Shown: positions 34,477 through 42,182 of the stretch, in pieces
How the letters are laid out: the number at the start of each line of letters is the position of its first letter
Numbering within the stretch: position 1 is the first letter of the stretch
Source: Gammaproteobacteria bacterium
Lineage (GTDB): Bacteria > Pseudomonadota > Gammaproteobacteria > Steroidobacterales > Steroidobacteraceae
Reading direction: 5' to 3'
Assembly: GCA_028293765.1 (NCBI GenBank)
Contig: JAQGOG010000097.1
Location: 102,477-166,476, forward strand
Length of the DNA: 64,000 bases
Position numbers and translations under genes: made by a program
The notes under the pieces: generated by a model
What the model saw: only the letters and a program-made list of their open reading frames with translations
Database searches by the model: none
Told to the model about the DNA's origin: nothing

Positions 34477-35388
34477 ATGCAAGCGATGCCAGACGACATC
34501 CTGACCCTTCGGGCCCCGCCGGTCGGCGACTCCGGCGCCCGGGCTGCTCCCGACCCGGCCCATCGAGTGGCGCGTTCATTGCGACCTGCGGCATCGCGTA
34601 TCTGGCGCTTTCTGTCGCGTGAGCCTCTGGTGCACTTTTGCGTGCTGGGCGCGCTTATTTTCGCCGCCGATGCGACGCTGCATCCGCCCCCTAAGGATGA
34701 CCACACGATCACCGTCACTAAGGCGATGCGCCAGTCCTTCATCGACAATTTCGACGAGGACAAGGCACGGGTGCCCTCTGACGCCGAGCTGCAGAAAATG
34801 ATCGACAGCTGGGTGGCGAGCGAGATCCTGTACCGCGAAGGCAAGGGGCTCGCCGTCGATCGGGGCGACGACATGATTCGCGACCGCATCGCTTACAAGC
34901 TGCAATTGCTGATTTTCGACCAGATCAACGTGCCGCAGCCGACCGAGGCGCAGCTACGCGCCTGGTTTGCGAACAATCACGAGCGGTTCGACGAGCCGGA
35001 GCGCGTCGGGTTTTACCTGACGCCACCGACCGACGAGGCGACGGCGCGCCGCCAACTCGAAGACATCCAGGCGCAGCACGAATCGGCCGAGCTGCAGAAA
35101 CAGACACGTGCCATCCTGGCGCGTCCCGTCGCAAGCCTGGCGCCGTCCTTCGGCGCAGGCTTCCGCGACGCGCTTCTGACGCTGCCTGTGGGAAAGTGGG
35201 CACTCGTGCAGTCGAAGGATGGCTGGCACGTCGTTCGCCTCGATTCGCGGCGCGCGGGAGTGCCTGCGAGTCTGGACAATGTCCGCGATGAGGCCGCGCG
35301 AATCTGGCACACCGACGAGACCCGCAAACGCGCCTGGGAAGCGGTAAACCGCCTGAAGGCGTCCTACACCGTGCGGTACGAACAGTGA
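34477..35388 (+). CDS. Membrane-anchored PpiC-type peptidyl-prolyl isomerase
   Basis: About 303 residues from the ATG at 34477. The frame stays open to 34339, and other starts (34399, 34486) are possible. An N-terminal transmembrane helix (FCVLGALIFAADATL) anchors a periplasmic part with a SurA/PpiD-like helical region (VASEILYREGKGLAVDRGD, EAQLRAWFANNHERF) and a reduced rotamase domain ending PVGKWALVQSKDGWHVVRLD. Likely a foldase for the HupE proteins or the PHP protein encoded beside it. The stop overlaps the start of the first HupE gene (GTGA), so translation is coupled. Confidence 0.85.
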   Translation: MQAMPDDILTLRAPPVGDSGARAAPDPAHRVARSLRPAASRIWRFLSREPLVHFCVLGALIFAADATLHPPPKDDHTITVTKAMRQSFIDNFDEDKARVPSDAELQKMIDSWVASEILYREGKGLAVDRGDDMIRDRIAYKLQLLIFDQINVPQPTEAQLRAWFANNHERFDEPERVGFYLTPPTDEATARRQLEDIQAQHESAELQKQTRAILARPVASLAPSFGAGFRDALLTLPVGKWALVQSKDGWHVVRLDSRRAGVPASLDNVRDEAARIWHTDETRKRAWEAVNRLKASYTVRYEQ

Positions 35389-36365
35389 CGCTGCGCAGGC
35401 TGATGCTGGCAGCCCTTCTGCTTTTCGCGACCAGTTTCCTTCCTCACGGGCTCCATGCGCACGAAGCGTCCCTGGGCGTGCTCGAATTTCGCGAGGTGCG
35501 GCCCGGCGCCTTCGTGGGTCGCTGGACCATGGAGCCGGCAATCGGGTCCGCGCATGTGGATCTGCGGGTGCCAAAACATTGTTTCCTGCGCATGCCGGAG
35601 ATGCTTTGCGGCGCCAAGGGGCTGGTTGGGCCGATCACTATCAGCAATCTCGGCGCGAACATGTCGGCCGTGCTGCTCAAGATCATTCCGCTGACGGGCG
35701 AGTCGCGCAGCTACACGATCACGACGGCGTACCCGGTCGTTTCGATCCTGGGGGCCGGCGCGCCGACGCTGCAAACCTGGGCCGAGCTCGCCAGGACCTA
35801 CGTGAACTATGGGATCGATCACATCCTGCTCGGTGCCGATCATCTGTTGTTTGTGTTGGGGCTGATCTGGATCGTGCGAGGCGGTTGGCGGCTCGCGAAA
35901 ACGATTACGGCCTTCACGCTAGGACACAGTGCCTCGCTCGCCGCCGCCGCGTTCGGGCTGATCGGCATCCCGGAGCGGCCGCTCAACGCGTGCATTGCAC
36001 TCAGCATCGTTTTTGTCGGTGTGGAAATAGTGAAGCAACGGCGCGGCGAATCCGGGCTCACGGCCCGCTATCCCTGGGCCGTTGCCGGCGGGTTCGGCCT
36101 CGTCCACGGCATCGGGTTCGCGAGCGCGCTGGCCGGACTCGGCCTCGAGCATCGCTTGCTGCCGGCGGCTCTGTTGTTCTTCAATGTCGGAGTCGAGATC
36201 GGGCAGCTCGCTTTTGTCGTGCTGGTGTTGGCGCTGCTGTGGGCGCATCGCCGCCTGAACGCTGTCCTGCCGCGCTGGGGCGAGCTCCTGCCCGCTTATG
36301 CGATCGGTTCGGTGGCGATGTTCTGGTTCATCGGCCGACTCGTGCGCGTGCTGGGTGCCGCATGA
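35385..36365 (+). CDS. HupE/UreJ family membrane protein, large form
   Basis: A 326-residue protein with a signal peptide and a periplasmic N-terminal domain of about 130 residues (HEASLGVLEFREV...), followed by six or seven transmembrane helices. The HupE/UreJ signature is present: YGIDHILLGADHLLFVLGL, FTLGHSASLAAAAFGL, FGLVHGIGFASAL. The His residues in these helices are the expected metal-binding site, and the family is linked to nickel or cobalt import. First of three HupE genes in a row. Confidence 0.9.
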   Translation: MTLRRLMLAALLLFATSFLPHGLHAHEASLGVLEFREVRPGAFVGRWTMEPAIGSAHVDLRVPKHCFLRMPEMLCGAKGLVGPITISNLGANMSAVLLKIIPLTGESRSYTITTAYPVVSILGAGAPTLQTWAELARTYVNYGIDHILLGADHLLFVLGLIWIVRGGWRLAKTITAFTLGHSASLAAAAFGLIGIPERPLNACIALSIVFVGVEIVKQRRGESGLTARYPWAVAGGFGLVHGIGFASALAGLGLEHRLLPAALLFFNVGVEIGQLAFVVLVLALLWAHRRLNAVLPRWGELLPAYAIGSVAMFWFIGRLVRVLGAA

Positions 36366-36988
36366 GAGGCACAGTTCCAACCCTGCCGCACCGTCGCCTG
36401 GCGCGCGTGCCCCTGCTCATCGCACTTCTCACCCTCACCGATGTCGCCGTCGCGCACGATCAGGTGGGTGTGCCCGGCGGACTCGCAAGTGGATTCCTGC
36501 ACCCGCTGACCGGGCTCGATCACCTGGTCGCGATGGTCGCGGTCGGACTCTGGGGGGCGCAGCTTGGCGCGCCGGCGATCTGGGTCCTGCCCATCACGTT
36601 TCCACTGGTCATGGCGTTTGGCGGCGTTCTCGGTGTGTTAGGAGTTCCGCTTCCGATGCCGGAGGTTGTGATTGCGTTGTCCGCTCTCGTGCTGGGTGCG
36701 GTGGTCGCAGCGCGGTTGCGCTTGCCGTTCGCGGCCGCCGCTGTAGTGGTGGGCATGTTCGCAATCTTCCACGGCCATGCGCATGGCACCGAGCTGCCGA
36801 GTGCAGCCAACCCGCTTAGTTTTGGAGTTGGGTTCGTCGTGGCCACCGGCCTGCTCCATCTGTGCGGGATAGCCATCGGCACGCTGTCGCGCTCGCCTGC
36901 GGGAGGGCGAGTGATCCAGGGCCTCGGCGTGGCAATCGCGGCGCTCGGCTGTTACTTCCTGTTGGCCAGCCTGGGTGGCATGCGATGA
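36362..36988 (+). CDS. hupE: HupE/UreJ family membrane protein
   Basis: A 208-residue protein, the normal size for HupE/UreJ, with a signal peptide ending before HDQVGVPGG. Signatures: FLHPLTGLDHLVAMVAVGLWG and MFAIFHGHAHGTELP, with several His in helices for metal passage. Starts in the ATGA of the preceding gene and ends in the ATGA of the following one. The role suggested by the family is Ni2+ or Co2+ uptake, here without a hydrogenase or urease gene in the window. Confidence 0.92.
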   Translation: MRGTVPTLPHRRLARVPLLIALLTLTDVAVAHDQVGVPGGLASGFLHPLTGLDHLVAMVAVGLWGAQLGAPAIWVLPITFPLVMAFGGVLGVLGVPLPMPEVVIALSALVLGAVVAARLRLPFAAAAVVVGMFAIFHGHAHGTELPSAANPLSFGVGFVVATGLLHLCGIAIGTLSRSPAGGRVIQGLGVAIAALGCYFLLASLGGMR

Positions 36989-37608
36989 GACGACTGCTCG
37001 GGCGGCGTACCTGTGTCGCGATTGCGGCGCTGCTGACTGCGGCGGGACCGGCGGACGCGCACATCGTCGCCGCGCGGCTCGGCGACTTTTACGCAGGGGC
37101 GTTGCATCCTTTGACCGACCTCCAGGATCTCGTTCTGTGGACCGCTTTGGGTCTTCTGGCGGGCTCGCTGGGAGCCGCTCAGGGCCGGTGGCTCGTACTG
37201 GTGCTGCCGTTGGGGCTCCTGGCTGGACTGTTTTTGGGGCCGGTTTTCGGCGCCGGCGCGCTGGGGCCGGTGGCGAACGCGGGGATGATGGTCGGACTGG
37301 GTTTGTTGCTGGCGGCGGGAATACACATCGGTACCGCTCCTCTGTGCGCAATAGCACTCGGATTGGCGTTAGTGCGCGGAGCGGTGAACGCAGACGGGAT
37401 CGGGCCGGAAACCAATCGGCTCCTGTTCGCGGCGGGGCTGGCCTGCGCAGGCTACGCCGCGATCACGCTCACCATGGCCTTGACGCTCGCTTTTCGCCGC
37501 CCGGACGCTGGACCGTCGACAGCATGGCGGGGCATTGCGATCCGCGCCTGCGGCAGCTGGATCGCCGCGATCGGGCTGATGATGGGTGGATTCGCGCTCG
37601 CATCCTGA
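36985..37608 (+). CDS. HupE/UreJ-like membrane protein, divergent
   Basis: A 207-residue multi-helix membrane protein with a signal peptide ending before HIVAARLGDF. It has the HupE-like HPLTDLQDLVLWTALGLLAG segment where other members have HPLTGLDHL, so the helix-I His is replaced by Gln-Asp. Further helices are hydrophobic and Gly-rich; one has GIHIGTAPL. It overlaps the previous gene by 4 bases. Probably a partner subunit or a member that has lost part of the metal site. Confidence 0.8.
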   Translation: MRRLLGRRTCVAIAALLTAAGPADAHIVAARLGDFYAGALHPLTDLQDLVLWTALGLLAGSLGAAQGRWLVLVLPLGLLAGLFLGPVFGAGALGPVANAGMMVGLGLLLAAGIHIGTAPLCAIALGLALVRGAVNADGIGPETNRLLFAAGLACAGYAAITLTMALTLAFRRPDAGPSTAWRGIAIRACGSWIAAIGLMMGGFALAS

Positions 37609-37889
37609 TGCACGCTCATGCGGTTGTGACCGCTTCCTGCGTCACGCGCGTGAGCTTTGGGCTCAGGATGTGGATCCCAGCGGTAGCGGCCCAGCCGTGC
37701 GGCCGGCTGGTCGAGTGTCACTGTTTCCCTCGTCGTGGTTCCCCGCCGGTCCTCGAGCTCTCGGTCGTTGTGCTTTGCGCGCGAGCGGGAAACGAACTCA
37801 GATCACCCGGCGACGGGCGTATTCCTTGCGCTTCTCGGAAACCTCGGACCGCGCCCGCTCAAGCATCCATCTCGGTGGCCACGAGCAGG

Positions 37890-39134
37890 TCATCGATCAC
37901 GCGCTCCAGATGGTGGCAGGCTCGCCACCTCGCTGGCGGCCAACAGAACAGCACCGACGCCATAGAGTTGGGTGTCGTCGGGGCCGACCTGGTCGGGACC
38001 CGCCCCGATCCGCTGCACCCACCCGAGCTTGCCATCCGGCTGCACTGCGGCGACCAAGGCGTGCCAACCGCGGTCGAGCGACTGCCGATAGCGCGCCGCC
38101 GGCAACAGACCGTGATTCACGCCCCAGGCCAGGCCATAGACGAAGAACCCTGTGCCGCTCGTTTCGGGGGTCGTCTGTGGCTCCAGCAGCGAGACGGGCC
38201 AGTAGCCGCCTTCGCCCTGCAAGCTGACGATCTTCGCCGCCATCTGTTTGAACAGCGCCTGATAGCGGGGACGGCTGGGATGGTCCGCAGGCAGGTCGTT
38301 GAGAATCCGCGCGAGGCCGGCGAACACCCACCCATTACCGCGACCCCAGAAGATCTTGCGGCCGGCCGCGTCGCGCCGGGCGATGAAGCGGCTGTCGCGA
38401 AAATACAGATGGTCCTGCTTGTCGTAGAGATAGTCGGTCGTGGCCCAGAACTCGGCGTCCGCGTGCGCGAGATAACGCCGGTCGCCCGTAGCCTTGGCCA
38501 AGGCGACCCAGGCGGGTGGCGCCATGAAGAGCGCGTCGCTCCAACACCAGCGCTCCTGGCAGGACGGCTCGCCGGTCGTCGGGTGTTGGGGCTCGAAGTC
38601 CAGGGACACCGTGGAGGGATGGGCCAGTACCGCGTCGAAGCGCGCCCGGATGGGAACTAACCTGGAGGAGTCTCCGGTCTTGAGGGCCGCCCACACCCAC
38701 ACCGCACCCGTCGCGTCGGCGTCGGCGTGCCGAGGCCTCTGATCGAAGCCCCAACCCTCGGCCTCGCCGTGGGCCAGAACGGCATCGGTGTAGCGCGACG
38801 GGCCGACTGCGTCGGCGAACTGCATGAGGCCGATGTAGAAGGCCGCCTGGATCCAGTTGCGCGGGGCTGCGGTATCGCGGCGGAATGAAGCAGCCGGGAT
38901 GTAGTCGAAATTATCCAGGTGGCTCAGCTGCCAGTCGGCGACCCTGGCGCCGACGGCTAGCGCCGCGGCGTCAGATGCGGATAACTCCACCTGACGCGCT
39001 GCCGCCGCAACGAGGTCGACGGAACTCAGAATGGCCGTGGCAACCAGGCAAACCGCCCACAAAGGTCGCTGGAGCAGACCGCCTCCCCGGACTCGGACTC
39101 GGCTCACCCCAGCACTGTCGGTAATACAAGTCAC
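37890..39134 (-). CDS. Glycoside hydrolase family 105-like (unsaturated rhamnogalacturonyl hydrolase)
   Basis: A 414-residue protein with an N-terminal hydrophobic leader (LWAVCLVATAILSSVDLVAAA). The (alpha/alpha)6 barrel of GH88/GH105 is indicated by NWIQAAFYIGLMQFA, CWSDALFMAPPAWVALA with the catalytic-type Asp, FWGRGNGWVFAGLARIL, and a C-terminal DDTQLYGVGAVLLAASE. These enzymes release the 4,5-unsaturated uronic acid from the end of pectin-type oligosaccharides after lyase cleavage. The protein is predicted to be exported. A TonB-receptor relic lies just upstream, so this may be what remains of a pectin utilisation locus. Confidence 0.9.
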   Translation of the reverse strand: MTCITDSAGVSRVRVRGGGLLQRPLWAVCLVATAILSSVDLVAAAARQVELSASDAAALAVGARVADWQLSHLDNFDYIPAASFRRDTAAPRNWIQAAFYIGLMQFADAVGPSRYTDAVLAHGEAEGWGFDQRPRHADADATGAVWVWAALKTGDSSRLVPIRARFDAVLAHPSTVSLDFEPQHPTTGEPSCQERWCWSDALFMAPPAWVALAKATGDRRYLAHADAEFWATTDYLYDKQDHLYFRDSRFIARRDAAGRKIFWGRGNGWVFAGLARILNDLPADHPSRPRYQALFKQMAAKIVSLQGEGGYWPVSLLEPQTTPETSGTGFFVYGLAWGVNHGLLPAARYRQSLDRGWHALVAAVQPDGKLGWVQRIGAGPDQVGPDDTQLYGVGAVLLAASEVASLPPSGARDR

Positions 39135-39154
39135 AGGCCGAACCGTAATCCTAA

Positions 39155-39290
39155 TTAACTGGTTTGGCGAACAAGGGCAAGCGCCTGAACAACGTGTCCA
39201 AGTACAAGTTCAACCTGGGCGGCGAATATGACCAGCCGCTGCCCGGCCCGCCTTCGACAGCTTCGTCGGCGTCGCGCTTCCGTTAGCCCA
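39155..39290 (+). pseudogene. Relic of a TonB-dependent receptor C-terminal region
   Basis: On the plus strand the translation NKGKRLNNVSKYKFNLGGEYDQPLPG matches the typical last third of TonB-dependent receptors (GKRLxNVPKYKFNLGGxYxxPLPG). A frameshift near 39250 moves the expected continuation AFDSFVGVALPL into another frame, and no receptor body lies upstream. It is a short decayed fragment between the GH105 and dienelactone hydrolase genes. Confidence 0.7.
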
Positions 39291-39332
39291 CGGGCGGCTC
39301 CGCGTCGCTCGACTTGGCTCGAGCGGTTACCG

Positions 39333-40211
39333 CTATACCAGCGCAGTCTTGAATAACGCGAGCATCCGGCTCCACGCCTTCTCTGCCTGGTCGTGGTTGT
39401 AGACCTGCGCGCCGGGCGGACACCAGCCGTGCAGCGTGCCGGCGTAGACTTCGATCTCGGCGGGTAATCTGGCTTTGGCGAACGAGTCGCGCAGAACGTC
39501 CTTGACGTCGGGTTGACGCTGGTCATCGTTTTCCGCGATGGCGAATAGATACTGCGCCTTCATTTGCGGCACCAGCAGGTGCGGGCTATCAGGCTTGTCG
39601 GTCACCAGTGCGCCGCCGTGAAACGAAGCGCCGGCGCCGATCCGATCCGGGAACGCCGCAGCCGTGCGTAGCGTGAACGGGCCGCCCATGCAATACCCCG
39701 TGGTTGCCATTTTCTTCTTCTTGTCGACGGCCTTCTGGCGGTCGAGCCAGGGAACGAATGCCTTGGCGTCCGTCACTGTGGTCTCGGCAGTCAACGAGGC
39801 CATCAGGGCCGTGAGCATCTCGCGTGTCGCCGGGTCCTGAAAATTGGCACCCTCCGCAGAGGTGGGCGCTTTCTTCGTGCGGTAGAACGGATTGATCACG
39901 AGCACGGCATAGCCGGACTCCGCCAGGCGCTTGCCCATCTGTCTGAAGGCGGGCCGCAGGCCGAAGATGTCGGGCCAAATGAGCACAGCCGGATGTTTGC
40001 CGCTCGACGGATGCACGAAGTACGCGTCCGTGGTGCCGTCCGGTGTTTTGATTGCGACTTCCGATTCCGTCACATCCGCAGCGTCGGCGAGCCGGGGCAA
40101 CAGCATCGCCAGGCCCGTGCCCAGCGTAATCGCGCCAAACTGCCGTCGCGATACTTCGCTCGAGCGGCGAGCAAATTCATTCATGTCATCAATGGAGTCG
40201 TTATCGCACAT
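39333..40211 (-). CDS. Dienelactone hydrolase family protein, Tat-exported
   Basis: A 292-residue protein. The start is the ATG with AGGAG upstream (MCDNDSIDD). A twin-arginine leader (SRRQFGAITLG) is followed by an alpha/beta hydrolase: IWPDIFGLRPAFRQMG, the nucleophile elbow GYCMGG with Cys as in dienelactone hydrolase, the candidate Asp region AENDDQRQP, and the His in LHGWCPPGA. It lies 32 bases after the PQQ dehydrogenase gene on the same strand and is probably co-transcribed. Substrate unknown. Confidence 0.9.
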   Translation of the reverse strand: MCDNDSIDDMNEFARRSSEVSRRQFGAITLGTGLAMLLPRLADAADVTESEVAIKTPDGTTDAYFVHPSSGKHPAVLIWPDIFGLRPAFRQMGKRLAESGYAVLVINPFYRTKKAPTSAEGANFQDPATREMLTALMASLTAETTVTDAKAFVPWLDRQKAVDKKKKMATTGYCMGGPFTLRTAAAFPDRIGAGASFHGGALVTDKPDSPHLLVPQMKAQYLFAIAENDDQRQPDVKDVLRDSFAKARLPAEIEVYAGTLHGWCPPGAQVYNHDQAEKAWSRMLALFKTALV

Positions 40212-40243
40212 GGTTCCTCTCCTGCCGGCCAATGGGGAAGGCG

Positions 40244-42097
40244 TTACTGTTTGAACTCCTGGCGCACGTAAGCCGCGACGTCCGCCACGTTCTGTTCGTT
40301 TAAGAGTCCCGGATACAGCTTGGGCATCGGGGGCTTCGGATCTTTGATGTAGCTGACCGTGGCTGCTTCATCGAGACGCGAGGGGAGACTGCTCAACTTG
40401 TGATCGCCGATGAGGTTGCCGTCTGGCCCGTGGCAGGATACGCAGATCTGGGAGTACAGTCTCCGCCCGCTCGCCGCATCGGCCGCGCCCGCAGGGGTCC
40501 TTGCGGACGGGGTCGTCAGGGCTGGGGCGCTTGAAGCATGTCCAGCATTCAACGCCATGATCACCACGCTAGGAAGGCCCAGCGCGCCAAACGCCATACG
40601 AGATACGTTGCCCGAAGCGAAAGCCACGTACTGCTTGCCGCCGACTTCGTAAGAGACGACGCCGCCCGCCAGCGCTCCACCCGTTGGTGCCCTGAGAACG
40701 AGCTCGCCTGTCTTGCTGTTAAACACGAGGAGGTTCCCGGCAATGTCGCCGGTGAATGTCACTCCACCGGCAGTGGGTGTTACACCGGCGATTACAGGCT
40801 TTTCTGCGTGATAGCGCCAACGGATCTGGCCGGTTTCGCTGTCGAGTGCCGTAACCCACCCAGTGACGGGGCCGTCAGGTGCGACCGTACCACCGAAACT
40901 TGCCTCGGTGGGTGAGTACTTCGTGGGACCGGATCTGACGATGAAGCACGCATCGACGGACCCGGTCACGAGAGTGTGATTGAGACGGTCGAGTGTCGGG
41001 CCATTCCATTCCACGCCGCCCGCGTAACCCGGACAGATCCGGACTCCTTCCGCGGTAGCACCCTTGGGGATCCCCTCGAAGGTCGTCACCGGGGTGTGAA
41101 AGAGCTGCTTGTGAGTATCTCTGTCGATACCTGTGACGAAGCCATCCTTGCCGCCGAACGCGAGGACGTCTCGAACCTGGCTGTCTCGGTAGAGAACCGG
41201 CGCGGCGACGAGATCCATATCCTGCCAATCCGCGGGCGTGACTTGATGCCACCACTTCAACGCCCCGGTGCGCGCATCCAGAACCACGATCGAGTCCGTG
41301 AACAGGTTGCTTCCGGGGCGATAGGCCTTGTCGATGTCCGGCCAGGGATTGCCAACCGGTACGAACAGCTCGCCGGTGGTGACATCGAGCGTCATTGCTC
41401 CCCACACCCCGCCGCCGCCCGTCTTGGCGGATTTCGGTCGCTTCCAGGTCTTGGCGCCCTGCTCCTCACCGATAGGAACGGTGTTGAACCGCCACAGCTC
41501 TCGACCGGTCTGTGCGTCATATGCCATGACGCGGCCGCGAGCGCCGAGCTCGCTGCCTGCGATGCCCATGTACACCACTCCTTGCCAGGCGAGCGGTGCT
41601 GCGGATGCGGACTCGCCCAGGCGTGGCGCTCCGATGACGTTTTTCCACAGAAGCCTGCCCGTCGCCGCGTCGAGCGCAATGAGTCGGGCATCACCGGTAC
41701 CACGAAACACACGCCCATCCAGTACCGCCAGACCTCGGTTGGAGGGCGAGAAGCGCTCCTCCTCAGGCGCGTAACTGTACTTCCAACGTACGGCGCACGT
41801 AGCTGCATCGATAGCAACGGTCTCGCGACCCGTATTGGTATAGATCAGGCCGTCGACGACGACGAGTCCGGCGTGGAATGTCGTCGGCCCGTCGATCTGC
41901 AATCGGCAGATTTCGCCGAGTTGCGCCGCGTTGGCCGGCGTAATTTCCATGAGCGGCGAGAATCGCTGGCCATCCAGCCGATTATTGAACGAGGGCCATT
42001 GCGATCCTGGCGTGGCTTCCTGCGCCCCGCCGGGTGGGGCTGCAAGCAACGCGCACACAGGCAGTACGCACCGAACGAGGCGGGTCAGCTGTTTCAT
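40244..42097 (-). CDS. PQQ-type quinoprotein dehydrogenase with C-terminal cytochrome c
   Basis: A 617-residue periplasmic protein starting MKQLTRLVRCVLPVCALLA (signal peptide). The body is an eight-bladed propeller of PQQ-dehydrogenase repeats (DAATGRLLWKN, DAQTGRELWRF, DARTGALKWWHQ, DSETGQIRWRY). The C-terminal ~90 residues form a cytochrome c domain with CVSCHGPDG. This quinohaemoprotein layout oxidises alcohols or similar substrates and passes electrons to an external cytochrome. A TTG five codons upstream is an alternative start. Next gene: dienelactone hydrolase. Confidence 0.92.
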   Translation of the reverse strand: MKQLTRLVRCVLPVCALLAAPPGGAQEATPGSQWPSFNNRLDGQRFSPLMEITPANAAQLGEICRLQIDGPTTFHAGLVVVDGLIYTNTGRETVAIDAATCAVRWKYSYAPEEERFSPSNRGLAVLDGRVFRGTGDARLIALDAATGRLLWKNVIGAPRLGESASAAPLAWQGVVYMGIAGSELGARGRVMAYDAQTGRELWRFNTVPIGEEQGAKTWKRPKSAKTGGGGVWGAMTLDVTTGELFVPVGNPWPDIDKAYRPGSNLFTDSIVVLDARTGALKWWHQVTPADWQDMDLVAAPVLYRDSQVRDVLAFGGKDGFVTGIDRDTHKQLFHTPVTTFEGIPKGATAEGVRICPGYAGGVEWNGPTLDRLNHTLVTGSVDACFIVRSGPTKYSPTEASFGGTVAPDGPVTGWVTALDSETGQIRWRYHAEKPVIAGVTPTAGGVTFTGDIAGNLLVFNSKTGELVLRAPTGGALAGGVVSYEVGGKQYVAFASGNVSRMAFGALGLPSVVIMALNAGHASSAPALTTPSARTPAGAADAASGRRLYSQICVSCHGPDGNLIGDHKLSSLPSRLDEAATVSYIKDPKPPMPKLYPGLLNEQNVADVAAYVRQEFKQ

Positions 42098-42182
42098 ATT
42101 CTGGAATTCCAACCCTAAAGGAGTGGTATGGGCACCCTACCACGCTCGCCCCTGCCCCCAAGCCCAACTACGGGTCGCCCTA

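Noticed and set aside
36975..38660. 561-codon plus-strand frame spanning the third HupE gene and the GH105 region
   Set aside because: It crosses one gene out of frame and another antisense; Arg-rich and without domains.
40976..42118. 380-codon plus-strand frame opposite the PQQ dehydrogenase
   Set aside because: Antisense shadow of a well-supported propeller protein with intact repeats and CxxCH.
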